NCBI GenBank assembly: GCA_907165275.2
Contig: CAJRBF020000005.1
Span: 558,001-622,000, forward strand
Length of the DNA stretch: 64,000 nt
Direction of reading: 5' to 3'
From: Zygaena filipendulae
Taxonomy: Eukaryota; Arthropoda; Insecta; Lepidoptera; Zygaenidae
The stretch's first letter is position 1; each line of letters starts with the position of its first letter. The notes beneath the pieces were generated by a model. The model was not told the origin of the DNA, did no database searches, and saw only the letters and a program-made list of their open reading frames with translations. A program made the translations under genes and the position numbers. Below, in pieces: positions 43,711 through 53,932 of the stretch.

Positions 43711-46700
43711 ATGGCGTCGGCATCTGAAAGGTTCCCAATACTAGGACCGAATACAAATTTCGGCACGTGGAAGTTTCGAATCGAATTAATCCTAGAAGAA
43801 AAAGGTCTATCGGGAGTACTCGAAGGAAAACTTGAAGAAAAAGAAGACCCGAAAAAGGATGCAAGGGCAAAATCAATTATTGTTCAGTGTCTGCCTGATC
43901 GTCAAAAAGGCGAAAACAGCGAAAGAAATGTTACTGCAATTAGAAGGAATATTTGAAAGAAAGAGCGTATTTAAAAACCTATACTTGAGAAAAAAACTAT
44001 TGAGTCTAAAATATTCTCCATCAAGTTCCCTACAAGATCACTTTCTAAAGTATGATCAACTCATATCTGAATTGGAATCCTCTGGTAATACACTAACAGA
44101 TTCAGACAAAGTGTGTCACTTGCTCCTGACACTCGGAGACGAATTCGAAGGAGTTATAACATCATTAGAGACACTGAGTCTAGAAAAAGATCTCGATATA
44201 GACTTTACAAAGTCAAGGCTGCTAGATGCAGAAATAAAAACAAAAGGAAAAATTCAGGAAGAAGAAAATAATGTAAATGCATTCGTAGCCTGCTACAATT
44301 GTGGTAAAGATGGACACTATGCTTATGAGTGTAAGTTTAAAAAATTCCAATCAAGAGGAAGAGCAAGAGGAAGAAGTGGACAATCAAGATCTCGCTTTCG
44401 ATCCCGTGGAAGAAGAGGACATGCTAGTATGGTAACAGAAGATAATTCAAATAATGAATGTTTTGTAGCATATTCATTAGAGAGTCAAATAAATGATGAC
44501 AAAGAAGAAATAACCTTTATTGTAGACTCGGGAGCCACTCATAACTTTGTCAAGGAGACATATGAGAAATATATGACAGATATGGCTGATCTCAAGGATC
44601 CAGTAAAAATTAAAATTGCGAATGGTGCAATGCTACAAGCCACAAAAAAGGGCATTTTAAAAGCTAAATGGAACGGAACATCAATTAAAATTGATGCATT
44701 GATTGTACCACAGATTAGTCACAATCTGCTATCAGTAAGTAAATTAAATGAACAAGGACATACAATAATTTTTGCTAAAAAAGGAATGATAATTAAGGGA
44801 CAATTAAGAAAATATTATGGAGAGAGAATTGGAAAACTATATACATTTAAAGCCAAATTACAAGACAATACAGAGCAAAGTTACAGTGCAGAGAAAGAAG
44901 ATTTGTGGCACCGTAGATTGGGTCACATGAACAGGAACTATCTAAACATCATGGGACTACCACATTCCAATAATAAATGTGACACTTGTTTGAAGAATAA
45001 AAGTACCCGGTTACCATTTATAAGAATAACTCGACCTCAATCAAAGAACATAGGAGAATTAATACATACTGATATTGCTGGTCCAATGAAAACACTGACA
45101 AACGAGGGTAATCGATATTTCATGACCATAATGGATGACTACTCTCATTTCAGTCAAACATACTTACTGAAGAACAAGCATGAAGCAGGAGGCTACCTAA
45201 TAAACTACATAAATAATTTAGAAAGAGAAAAGGACGTAAAAGTAAAGAGGATAAGGTCGGACAATGGAGGAGAATACAAATCTACAGAATTAAGACAATA
45301 TTGTGATCAGAAAGGAATAAAGTTTGAATACACAGTACCGTACAGTCCTCAAATGAATGGGAAGTCGGAAAGGCTTAATCGCACAATTTATGATAAAGCA
45401 AGATCCATCCTGGAAGAGTCAAAACTGCCTAGATACTTATGGGGTCATGCTGTAATAACTGCCACATATCTAATAAATAGATCCCCATCAAAGGCCATTA
45501 ACTGCGAGATACCTGCAAACATTTTTGGGAGAGAATTAAAACTTGAGAAGTTAAAAATATTTGGATGCAAAGCTTGGGCATTAAAACTACCGAGAGGAGA
45601 TAAATTTGACAGCAGAGCAGTACCAATGAGAATGATTGGATATGCTAACAATGGTTACAAATTATGGAATCCGAAGACAGATGAGATAATAGTTTCCAGA
45701 GATGTAAGATTTGATGAAAACAACACTCAGTACAAACCTGAAAATGAAACAACATACAGAAACATTGATATAGAAGAAGATTGTGATTATAGAGAAGAAA
45801 AGAAAGCAGAAGAAAAGGAAGAAAAGTCAGAGCAAAGTGAAGAGGAAGAATTTTATGACCCACATAATGAGAGTTTAAAGCAAAATGAAAAGGAAGGAAA
45901 AGAATTTACTAGAAGTGGAAGGGAAATAAAGAAGCCTGCACATCTAGAAGACTATGACACTACAGGTCATCAAGCATACTGCCTATTGACAAGCAGCAAT
46001 CCATTAAACTACAAAGAAGCAATAAAAAATGAAGAGTGGAAAAAGGCTATCAACAAAGAAATAAACTCCCTAGAACAACTACATACATGGGATGAATGTG
46101 ATCTACCTTTTGGGAAAAAGGCCATAGATACAAAATGGGTTTTTAAATCAAAGTCAGATGGAAACAAAAAGGCACGTCTAGTAGCTAAAGGCTTTCAACA
46201 AAGTCCGGAAGACTATGTATACTCACCAGTGGCTAAAATGACTACTATTAGAATGAGCTTATCACAAGCTTTATGCCATGACTGGGAAGTTAAACAGTTA
46301 GATATACCAACTGCCTTTTTGAACGGTAAACTGGAAACAGAAGTTTACATAAAACCTCCTGAAGGAATAAAAATGAACAGCAATAAGAAAGTACTAAAAT
46401 TACACAGATCTCTATACGGCCTAAAAGAATCACCTAAGTGCTGGAACAAAAGAATTGATTCATTTTGTCAAGAAATAAACTTCAAAAGATCTGAATATGA
46501 TAGTTGTCTTTACAAAGGAAAGGATGTATGGTTAATACTCTTCGTCGATGACATAATTCTAATGGGAGTTAAGGAACAAATAAAACAAATTACATACAAA
46601 CTAAAAGAAGAATTTAATGCAAAGGATATGGGAATTATACATAACTACTTAGGAATGGAAATAACACGGAATGAAAATACAATGAAAATATCACAACAAA

Positions 46701-47467
46701 AATTTATTGACACAATAATGAATAAATACAATATGAATGAATGTAAACCGATGAAAACTCCAATGGAGAACAGCTTTGAAGTACCTGAACAAGAGGAAGA
46801 AATTCTTTCTAACGTACCATATAAAGAATTAGTTGGCAGTCTTACCTACCTGACCATCACAAGACCAGACATCACCTTTGCCACATCGTACCTGAGCAGA
46901 TACATGAATGCACCTACAAAGACAACCTGGGAAGCTGGAAAACGTATTCTGAGATACCTAAAAGGAACAAAAGACAAAGTACTTACCTATACAAAGAAGA
47001 CAGGAAATGACATCACAGCATACTCGGATGCAGACTGGGGAGGTGATAAGACGGATAGGAAGAGTGTAAGCGGCATGGTAGTATACCATAATGAAAACCT
47101 CATTTCCTGGTGCTCGAAGAAACAACAGACTGTGGCGATTTCATCAGCTGAGGCCGAATATATCTCAGCATCTGTGTGTATGAGTGAACTGTTGTTTATC
47201 AAAGGAATTGCAAGTGATTTTGATAATGTGGACTCTGTTACTCTTTTCGTAGATAACCAAAGTGCGCTGAAAATGATGAACAATAGTGAAAACACGAAAC
47301 GAGCGAAACATATTGACATAAAATTTAACTTCATAAAGGACATTGTAATCAAAAAACTAGTGATTGTGAACTACGTTAAAAGTGAAGAGAATATCGCCGA
47401 TATAATGACTAAGGCTTTGAAAACCGTAAAGTTTAATTATTTTCGTGATTTATTGTTAAAAAACTAA
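43711..47467 (+). pseudogene. Element F gag-pol polyprotein, one frameshift
   Basis: From ATG at 43711 (MASASERFP) the gag frame runs to about 43900, where a 1-bp indel shifts it; the rest is open to 47467. In order: copia gag capsid (FGTWKFRIELIL; LSLKYSPSSSLQDHFLKYDQL), zinc knuckle CYNCGKDGHYAYEC, protease FIVDSGATHNFV, pre-integrase LWHRRLGHMN...CDTC, integrase core with HTDIAGPM, SDNGGEYKS and NGKSERLNR, a Glu/Lys-rich linker, reverse transcriptase (KWVFKSKSDG, LDIPTAFLNG, LYGLKESPKCW, catalytic FVDDIIL), and RNase H (YSDADWGGD, SSAEAEYI, VDNQSALKM, KHIDIKFNFI). All catalytic motifs are present. A single lesion separates this copy from coding competence. Confidence 0.93.
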
Positions 47468-47618
47468 CATTTTGTTGTGTATTCTTTTACAAAATTAAGT
47501 AAGTTTAGATTTTAATTATCAGTTTGACAAGTGTATAGTGTTGCCATATATTAAGGTTAAAAGTACCAATTTGAATATTAAAAAAAGGGAAAGAAAAATA
47601 TACAAATTGAGGGGGGAT

Positions 47619-47799
47619 GTGAGAATTATAATTAGATTATTTATAATCTATGATCACTTAATCTGGCAACACTAGGCTAGCGCTCTCTTAGCACTTCTCA
47701 ATATGGCGTAGGTACTGTGTTAACGTAATGTCGCATAAATGATCAAATAAATATATTAAAACAAAGAGTCTTCTATTAATCCTTCAGCAGTCTTTCATA
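47619..47799 (+). repeat. 3' LTR of element F
   Basis: 181 bp, preceded by the purine tract GAGGGGGGAT (47609-47618) and followed by GTGGG. Confidence 0.9.
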
Positions 47800-48143
47800 G
47801 TGGGAACCTTACGTAGATGAAACTAATTATTTAACAAATCGAATAATATTGAATAACAAATTCCACACTAATTTAGCTTTAACTTTACGATTTTACACGA
47901 TTATAAAGTGTGACCCCGCATTAATGATCGCTCCATGACAACTCACTCAAAAAAAAAAACAATAATACCCAAACCTTACAAAAGGCATTGTTAAAAGCAT
48001 ACACAAGGATTGACTCTGCAAAGCCGTAATTTTTATAATATAAAACACTTATTATCAGAGATATTTTTATAACAACTTACCTGGATTTTTTTCACATCGC
48101 TTTCAGCCCGCTTTGTGAGTATTTAGGTTGAACACACTTCTGA
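47800..48143 (-). other. Element E leader, LTR-proximal part
   Basis: Non-coding. Immediately inside the LTR the minus strand reads TCAGAAGTGTGTTC, resembling a TGGTGTCAGAAGTGG primer-binding site without its first five bases. This is tentative. Confidence 0.4.
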
Positions 48144-48400
48144 GATATTAAAACAATACTTTGTAGAGGTGTTTCTTCTAATACATGCTCCGATCATCTG
48201 CCCGTCGTTTTCTAATTTTTGGGAGGCCGTAACTAACGGCCCCACCACGCATCTCCACCCACCATTCCGTTCAGTATTTTGTGTGACCAGCTTCTTAATA
48301 TTGCCACATTAATAAATTATTCTTTAAATACTGTGTCTTGACATTTATCTGATCCTATACAAATTATTCAACATTCTTTATTTTTTTTTAAATCATGACA
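48144..48400 (-). repeat. 5' LTR of element E
   Basis: 257 bp, partner of 37135-37392. Flanking sequence at 48401 is LINE coding sequence. Confidence 0.82.
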
Positions 48401-48460
48401 CTACGAACATAACTATAAAATAAGACTTTGACACAATGTGTATCAGAGAACGCACACGCG
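48401..48460 (-). pseudogene. Second LINE, middle piece
   Basis: The minus strand reads FSDTHCVKVLFYSYVRS in one frame, the segment expected just before IAEYCSIIWN at 37134. It is bounded by element E on one side and a MITE on the other. Confidence 0.65.
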
Positions 48461-48790
48461 AATAGGGATGTTGACAACTTTTGAAAATCAAAATTTTAAT
48501 TAGTCCGTCTTTTAGAAAATTAAAAATCATTAGACACGTATTTTTTTATTTTTCAAATAAATGAAAATACACAGAGATAAAAGGCATTAAAGTTTAGGGT
48601 GGGGGCTCGTGACGTCACTTACCGCTACAAGCCGCCATACAAACTGCACTAGTTAGTGACGTCACGCGAAATTTCAACTCAATGTATCTCTGTTATTTTT
48701 TGATTACGTAAAAAAAGAAAAAATACGTGTCCAATATTTTTTATTAATCTACAAGACGGACTAAAAAAAAAAAATAGTCAAATAGCCTAT
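48461..48790. mobile_element. Imperfect palindromic MITE
   Basis: About 330 bp. The ends TAGGGATGTTGAC and (inverted) TAGGCTATTTGAC are similar. Inner arms share AGTCCGTCTT and GACACGTATTTTTT in inverted order. A centre near 48610-48670 contains TGACGTCAC twice. It splits the LINE coding sequence. No clear duplication. Confidence 0.65.
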
Positions 48791-48799
48791 CGTAGGACA

Positions 48800-49085
48800 A
48801 AGCCTAAACTTTTATATACCTTGTCTACCACATATGTGAATGATCTGAGAAAGTGAGTTTAGTATCTAGCAATATGCCCAGATCCCTTACTACTTGCACC
48901 CTTGAGAGAGCCGCGTTATTTATGCTATAGTCGTAAACTACCAGATGATTTTTGCGAGTAAAAGTGATTACAGAACATTTAGAAACATTGAGGCTTATAC
49001 CGTACCGATATCATCTTTCAACAGTAGACAGTCGGACGCATTTCGTACGTTTACAAAGAGTTTTTGGTCGTCAGCATTTGATAGA
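48800..49085 (-). pseudogene. Second LINE, upstream piece
   Basis: The minus strand reads CSVITFTRKNHLVVYDYSINNAALSRVQVVRDLGILLDTKLTFSDH, then after a frameshift TYVVDKVYKSLGFVLR. This is the conserved stretch after the catalytic site of Jockey-like reverse transcriptases. It continues into 48401-48460 beyond the MITE. Confidence 0.75.
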
Positions 49086-49509
49086 AATTTTGTATGTTTT
49101 AAACAGTGTCCGATGTCATAAATATAGGCAGTAGGTATATATTGTATGTTCTGGACCACTTCGTTCTTTCGCAATGAGCGAGCTCGTGCTCGCTCGCGAA
49201 ATCACTCCGATGGTCCAGACCATACAATATATACCAATCAAAATGATTCACTTGTCGGATCGATCATGCAAAAACAATTATCGCTCGCAAAATCATTCCA
49301 GTGGTCCAGGCCCTGGACCACACAATCAAAAAGATCTTCATTTGTCAGATCGATCATTTGTCAGATCAATTACAAAAGATTTATCTGTGGAATGATAATA
49401 CAGCGAAATCCATACCATGAAACGATTAGACGTCTGGTAGTTCTCATGTTTTGACTTAAAAATAAATGTAACTAATGAAATAGCACACTACTGACTTGAC
49501 ACGTGCATC
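49086..49509. other. Inverted-repeat region upstream of the Polinton ATPase
   Basis: Two dyads: GGTATATATTGTATG..TCTGGACCA (about 49134-49160) with its inverted copy at about 49213-49241, and GTGGTCCAGGCCCTGGACCAC (49302-49322). A word like TTGTCRGATCGATCA repeats at about 49252, 49338 and 49353. It may be part of the Polinton terminus, but no partner was seen at the far side. Confidence 0.5.
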
Positions 49510-50196
49510 ATGAAGTTTGTTAAACAGTCACAATCGTTAAATATTGATAATGTTTTTGTCGAAGTAAAAAATACCATGTCACGTCATGGAAGGCTTCTAC
49601 CTAGCACTGTACGATGCATCATTTGTGGACCGTCGAGCTGTGGGAAAACAAATTTGATGATTGGACTACTTTTGCACGAAAACGGGTTACATTATCGAAA
49701 TGTGTATGTTTATTCTAAAACATTACAACAACCAAAATATGTGTTTTTAGAAAAGGTTTTGGAACGAGTTCCAAATGTTTTATTTGAAAAGTATCGTGAT
49801 AAAGATGAAGTTTTAAGTCTACAAGATGCTAAACCCTACTCCGTGATTGTATTTGACGACGTTGCATGTGAAAATCAAAATAACATACGAGATTACTTTG
49901 CAATGGGCAGACACAAATATATTGATTGTTTTTATCTCAACCAAACATATAGTAAAATCCCTAAACAGTTAGTGAGAGATAACGCGAATTTAATTATACT
50001 TTTTAAACAAGATGAAACCAATATGAAACATGTTTATGATGAGCACGTTAATACAGACATGACGTGGGGTCAATTTCGCGAAATGTGTTCAAAGATTTGG
50101 ATCAATCCTTACAATTATTTGGTTATAAACAAGGATTGTACTAAAAATAATGGTTGCTATAGAAACAAATTAGACACTTTTGTGGTGTTCGACTAA
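49510..50196 (+). CDS. Polinton genome-packaging ATPase
   Basis: 228 residues, intact. This is the FtsK/HerA-type ATPase of the A32 family that pumps DNA into capsids in related viruses. Walker A is GPSSCGKT (residues 40-47) and Walker B is SVIVFDDV (111-118). FYLNQTYSKIP (141-151) is at the place of the conserved sensor loop, followed by an Arg at 156. Length is normal for Polinton ATPases. The ATG at 49510 is the first in frame with these motifs. It is leftmost of the rightward gene block. Conservation without a stop contrasts with the broken integrase and polymerase. Confidence 0.93.
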   Translation: MKFVKQSQSLNIDNVFVEVKNTMSRHGRLLPSTVRCIICGPSSCGKTNLMIGLLLHENGLHYRNVYVYSKTLQQPKYVFLEKVLERVPNVLFEKYRDKDEVLSLQDAKPYSVIVFDDVACENQNNIRDYFAMGRHKYIDCFYLNQTYSKIPKQLVRDNANLIILFKQDETNMKHVYDEHVNTDMTWGQFREMCSKIWINPYNYLVINKDCTKNNGCYRNKLDTFVVFD

Positions 50197-50291
50197 CAAA
50201 GAACATAAATAATACCTTTAAATAGAGGAACGCATGTTTTAAACTTCATTCGTTATCGGATGCTAAATCATTAACAACTCGTCCGGTTATA

Positions 50292-51167
50292 ATGGAAAAA
50301 TCATTAAAAAGACGAATTGTTGATGCTGCAGAAGCAGTTAAGAAAAAGGTGCGAAAAATGAGAAATGTCGAAATTGAAAATAAACGTGCATTGGAAACCG
50401 TGTTCAAGCCGGTCACAGAACCTCTTGCTGAATTTACGAAAGCTAATGAAAAAGCAACAAAACAAAAGCTGATTGAAAAATCTGAAGGCAACACCAACCA
50501 TAACACCGGTACTGTTAAAGACACCAAGGATGAGAGCAGTGATAATTATTATACAGATAATTCAGAATCTGATTTAGACACAGACCCCTCAGTTTCATCC
50601 GTTATTGATACAACTCTCGATGATAAAAATATCTCGTCATGGTCTGTGTCTTCAGAGGCGTTAGATGATGTTGTATTTGGTGTTAGATCAGAAAAAGGAA
50701 AACTTATGTTAGGTTCATCTCCTATAACGATCGGTGATCGATTTATATCTGTAGCTGGACATAAGTACGCTACCACTCCTGGCTTAAAACAATTGTTGCT
50801 TAAAAAAGATATCGATTTAAAATTAATTACGGATAGCGACATGAAAAATTACAAAACTATGTTAATGAACACAAACGCTCACCGTCGAGATTACGATTCA
50901 AAAAAACCCATCAAAAGTAATAAAGGACAAAAATACGTACAAATCATTAGACCTCTGTTTAATATAAAACAAACGAAAGGAGAAGGCTTACCGTCAATGA
51001 AAAAAATACGAAAAGATGTCGACTTAGTATACTGGGACGATCCTAATGAATTGGTGGAACGATTAAAACTATTGATAGCATCACGAGAAGCTGGTAACAC
51101 CGGAGTTGACAATGAAATCATTTCTATCATAGAAGAATTGCGTGAAAGTGGACTCATTAATGCCTAA
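50292..51167 (+). CDS. Polinton-associated charged protein of unknown function
   Basis: 291 residues, intact. The N-terminal 60 residues are strongly basic and helical in character (KSLKRRIVDAAEAVKKKVRK). Residues 78-112 are acidic and Ser/Asp-rich. The C-terminal part (about 124-290) looks like a folded domain: VVFGVRSEKGKLMLG, FISVAGHKYATTPGLKQLL, VYWDDPNELVERLKLLIASREAGNTG, and IISIIEELRESGLI at the end. I recall this C-terminal pattern (possibly the DUF8207 family) from insect Polinton-like loci, but no activity is known to me. Position between ATPase and fibre-like gene suggests a virion or morphogenesis role, by inference. Confidence 0.75.
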   Translation: MEKSLKRRIVDAAEAVKKKVRKMRNVEIENKRALETVFKPVTEPLAEFTKANEKATKQKLIEKSEGNTNHNTGTVKDTKDESSDNYYTDNSESDLDTDPSVSSVIDTTLDDKNISSWSVSSEALDDVVFGVRSEKGKLMLGSSPITIGDRFISVAGHKYATTPGLKQLLLKKDIDLKLITDSDMKNYKTMLMNTNAHRRDYDSKKPIKSNKGQKYVQIIRPLFNIKQTKGEGLPSMKKIRKDVDLVYWDDPNELVERLKLLIASREAGNTGVDNEIISIIEELRESGLINA

Positions 51168-51247
51168 ATAAAATAAATATGTGCATTACTAACGATTAGT
51201 TTCATTTTATATTTAGCCTCCCTAAGTAGCAGGTCCTACCTTAAAAT

Positions 51248-51798
51248 ATGAGTATAGACAAATTTGGTCATCATATTCATAAAGAATACGTTTGTCAGAG
51301 TTTACATTTAATGACAAGGTGTTAATGAAATCTGAAAATGGTGATTATGATCTAAAAACAGCTAGACTAAGAGGCATCAAATTTCCTATAGAAGCATACG
51401 ATGCGGTTAATAAAGAGTATGTCGATCAATTACATGATATGATTATAAAAGAATTCAATAACCTTGTTGAAAATATGCGTTCACAAATTATAATTGACAT
51501 TACAAATACCGTTACATCTACTTTAAAAGCATACAATGCTTTGTTGAGATCTCATAATGGAGATTATGATTTACAAACAGCTAGACTGAGAGGCATCAAA
51601 CATCCAGTAGAAGCAGATGATGCTGTTAACAAGGAGTATGTAGACCAACTAAACACCAAGATGTTTAAAGAATTCAATGGCCTTATTGACAGCTTACGTT
51701 CTCAAATTGATGAGTCTACTTTAAAAGCAACGTCTTTAGGGTTAGTAAATCAGTTGGAAGAGAAACTGAACAAGAACGGGGTGGACAACGAGATTTAA
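51248..51798 (+). pseudogene. Fibre-like repeat protein, 5' frameshift
   Basis: The ATG at 51248 starts MSIDKFGHHIHKEYV. The main body is in another frame from about 51292 to 51798, so a short indel near 51285-51292 separates them. The body has two direct repeats of about 77 residues, each beginning MKSENGDYDLKTARLRGIKF or RSHNGDYDLQTARLRGIKH and continuing to DAVNKEYVDQL. Each repeat is followed by a heptad-like helical stretch. The DAVNKEYVD motif is common in trimeric tail-fibre and spike proteins of phages and large DNA viruses, which suggests a virion surface fibre. No closer family is recognised. Confidence 0.65.
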
Positions 51799-51811
51799 AG
51801 TGCATTACAAA

Positions 51812-52748
51812 ATGACAAAACAGGAAGTAGTCAATGAAATCCACAAAGCCGCTCGAAAAAACTTTACAAGACGTCCTGTTTTTCTTAAGGGAATCGATGA
51901 TTTGTGGCAAGCCGATTTGATAGATATGCAATCTCTTCGAAAATATAACAACAACAATAAATATATCCTTATAGTAATAGATTGCTTGACAAAGTATGCC
52001 TGGGCTGAACCGTTGAAATCAAAGAAAAAACTTGATGTAACTCAAGCTTTTAAACATATTTTAATCCGAAGCCAAAGAAGGCCGTACAATTTGCAAACCG
52101 ATATGGGGAACGAGTTCTACAACGATTCGTTTCAAAAGCTTATGAAGACGAATAAAATTACCCATTATTCGACGTTTTCTATAAAAAAAGCTTCAATTGT
52201 TGAACGTCTTATCAAAACTATAAAGCAAAGACTGTTCAAACACTTTAGTCTGATTGGGAGTTATAAATGGTCTGACAAAACTTTGAATAATATTATGCAG
52301 TCTTATAACACCACAAAACATCGCACCACTGGTTTTAAGCCTGCAGAAATTAATAAAACTATAGGAACCAGACGTAAAAAGAAATATTAATAAATTACAC
52401 TCTTTTCCATCTGTACCACAAAAATCTAAATTTAAGGCTGGGGATTGCGTTCGTATTAGTAAATACAAAAATTGTTTTGAAAAGGGATATACTCCTAATT
52501 GGTCTACAGAATTATTTACTGTAAAGAAAGTAAATAATACCATTCCACAAACGTACCACATTGAAGACCAACGTAAGCAGTCTATTTTAGGAAGTTTTTA
52601 TGAACAAGAACTGCAGAAGACTAACTATCCTAATGTGTATTTAATAGAAAAAGTGTTGAAAAAGAAAGGGAGTAAGATATTCGTTAAATGGTTAGGGTTA
52701 CCTCCTGATGAAAACAGCTGGATTGATAAATCCACATTGTTAAGTTAA
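51812..52748 (+). pseudogene. Polinton integrase with C-terminal chromodomain
   Basis: A retroviral-type integrase that would insert the element's DNA. From ATG at 51812 the catalytic core shows D35 (WQADLIDM), D97 (QTDMGNEF) and E131 (SIVERLIKTIKQR), then THRTTGFKPAE-type sequence. The frame stops at 52390, but from 52389 another frame continues with KFKAGDCVRISKYKNCFEKGYTPNWSTELFTVK and ends in a chromodomain-like segment (YLIEKVLKKKGSKIFVKWLG...SWID) at 52748. One 1-bp lesion therefore splits core and tail. The chromodomain may direct insertion to particular chromatin. The gene lies within the virion genes and not at the element edge. Confidence 0.88.
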
Positions 52749-52801
52749 GAAGATATAAAACTATAAACAGTATCGTTACTTTAGTCATTTTACTACGAGT
52801 C

Positions 52802-53440
52802 ATGCAAGGTGGTGGACTCGTTAACAATTTAATAAATAACTTACCTTTTGAGATTCATATACCTGAGTATAATTACTGTGGACCAGGAACAAAACTTCAG
52901 AAACGTTTACAAAGAGGTGACCGCGGGGTTAACAAGTTGGACGAAGCCTGCATGCACCACGATATCGCCTACGCCAATAACACAGATTTACCTAATCATC
53001 ACAAAGCGGATTTACAATTGTTAGACATGGCTAAAAAGAGGTTAGAAGCAAAGGATGCAGGGAAAGGTGAAAAATTGGTCTCATGGCTGGTTAGTAAAGC
53101 GATGAAAGCTAAAGTAAAATCGGGTTGGGGAGTTAAATCATTCAAACATTTTGTCACGAAAATTCGTTCACATGTTAAAAAGCTAAAACCAAAAAACCGT
53201 AAAACGCTGATAAACCTGTCTTATGCAGCTGCTAAAAGAATGATTCCGCTAGCTCGTCAAATCAAATTACCTCGAGTGATACCAATACCAAAAACCGGAG
53301 GAATATTACCACTTATCCCAATATTTGCGGGTTTATCAGCTCTAGGCGCTCTGGCGGGAGGAGCGTCTGGAATTGCAAAAACTGTGAATGATTATAAATC
53401 TGCTCAAAAGAATTTGCAGGAGACAGAGCGTCATAATTAA
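52802..53440 (+). CDS. Phospholipase A2-like virion protein
   Basis: 212 residues, intact. Residues 24-72 match the viral type of phospholipase A2 domain: calcium loop YCGPGT (25-30), catalytic ACMHHDIAY (49-57, His53-Asp54), and a further Asp in HKADLQLL (70). In parvoviruses a comparable domain helps escape from endosomes; here that role is inference. The middle (100-160) is very basic. Residues 160-190 are hydrophobic and glycine-rich (PLIPIFAGLSALGALAGGASG), possibly membrane-active or a capsid-interior segment, followed by a helical tail. The arrangement resembles a fusion of a phospholipase with a minor core-type protein. The next ATG begins 5 bp after its stop. Confidence 0.85.
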   Translation: MQGGGLVNNLINNLPFEIHIPEYNYCGPGTKLQKRLQRGDRGVNKLDEACMHHDIAYANNTDLPNHHKADLQLLDMAKKRLEAKDAGKGEKLVSWLVSKAMKAKVKSGWGVKSFKHFVTKIRSHVKKLKPKNRKTLINLSYAAAKRMIPLARQIKLPRVIPIPKTGGILPLIPIFAGLSALGALAGGASGIAKTVNDYKSAQKNLQETERHN

Positions 53441-53444
53441 ACCC

Positions 53445-53896
53445 ATGGAGGCTATAGCACTGGGAAAAGGCTTATACATAAAGCCTTACAAAAGTGGGAA
53501 AGGTTTATACATAAAAGCTTCAAAAAACTAACTACGCTACCTAATCGTGCTTTGACAAATGTAGACATTTTGAAGTACGCTGCAAATATTCCGCATTTCC
53601 GAGGTGTTTACATGAAAGATGAATTACCCAGAAGTCCGAGGAAGATTGAATGTGGTATTGTTAACCTAGATGATTCGAAGAATGAGGGAACACATTGGGT
53701 AGCATATGCAAAACGAAATAATTATTGTGAATACTTTGATAGTTATGGTGATTTGAAACCGCCATTTGAATTAGTGAAGTATTTAAAAAATATGAACATT
53801 TTTTATAATTATACAAGATACCAAAAATTTAACACTGTTAATTGTGGTCATTTATGTTTAAAATATTTATGGAAATTTTGGAATAAAAAAGTATAA
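53445..53896 (+). pseudogene. Adenain-type cysteine protease, 5' frameshift
   Basis: The maturation protease of Polintons (Ulp1/adenovirus protease fold). From ATG at 53445 the first 27 codons include a duplicated GKGLYIKP phrase and reach a stop at 53529-53531 after an A-run. The rest is read from about 53535 in another frame. Catalytic features are His in GTHWVAYAK, Asp in EYFDSYGD, Gln in YQKF and Cys in NTVNCGHLCLKYL, the right order and spacing for the family. It is short (about 150 residues), as usual. A single base lost in the A-run explains the break. Confidence 0.87.
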
Positions 53897-53932
53897 AACA
53901 TTAAATTTTGTTTTAGTCATGTCATTTGCAAA

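Larger units (their letters stand above)
43443..47799 (+). mobile_element. Copia-type LTR retrotransposon F, nearly intact
   Basis: LTRs 43443-43625 and 47619-47799 (TGTGAGAA...TCTTTCATA), 5-bp duplication GTGGG (43438-43442, 47800-47804). A copia-style primer-binding site, one gag-pol ORF of about 1,250 codons with a single early frameshift, and a GAGGGGGGAT polypurine tract complete it. Inserted in the leader of E in the opposite orientation. Confidence 0.93.
37135..48400 (-). mobile_element. LTR retrotransposon E (Ty3/gypsy), minus strand
   Basis: The two LTRs (37135-37392, 48144-48400; about 258 bp, TGTCATGATTTAAA...TTTTAATATC) differ at only about three positions. Between them on the minus strand lie a long leader with a hairpin array, a gag remnant and pol. 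Copia element F interrupts the leader. The host LINE ORF is rejoined across E. A clean target duplication is not evident: the flanks share only AG. Confidence 0.82.

Noticed and set aside
49134..49400. Polinton terminal inverted repeat
   Set aside because: No inverted copy was seen to the right of the polymerase, so the dyads are reported only as an observation.
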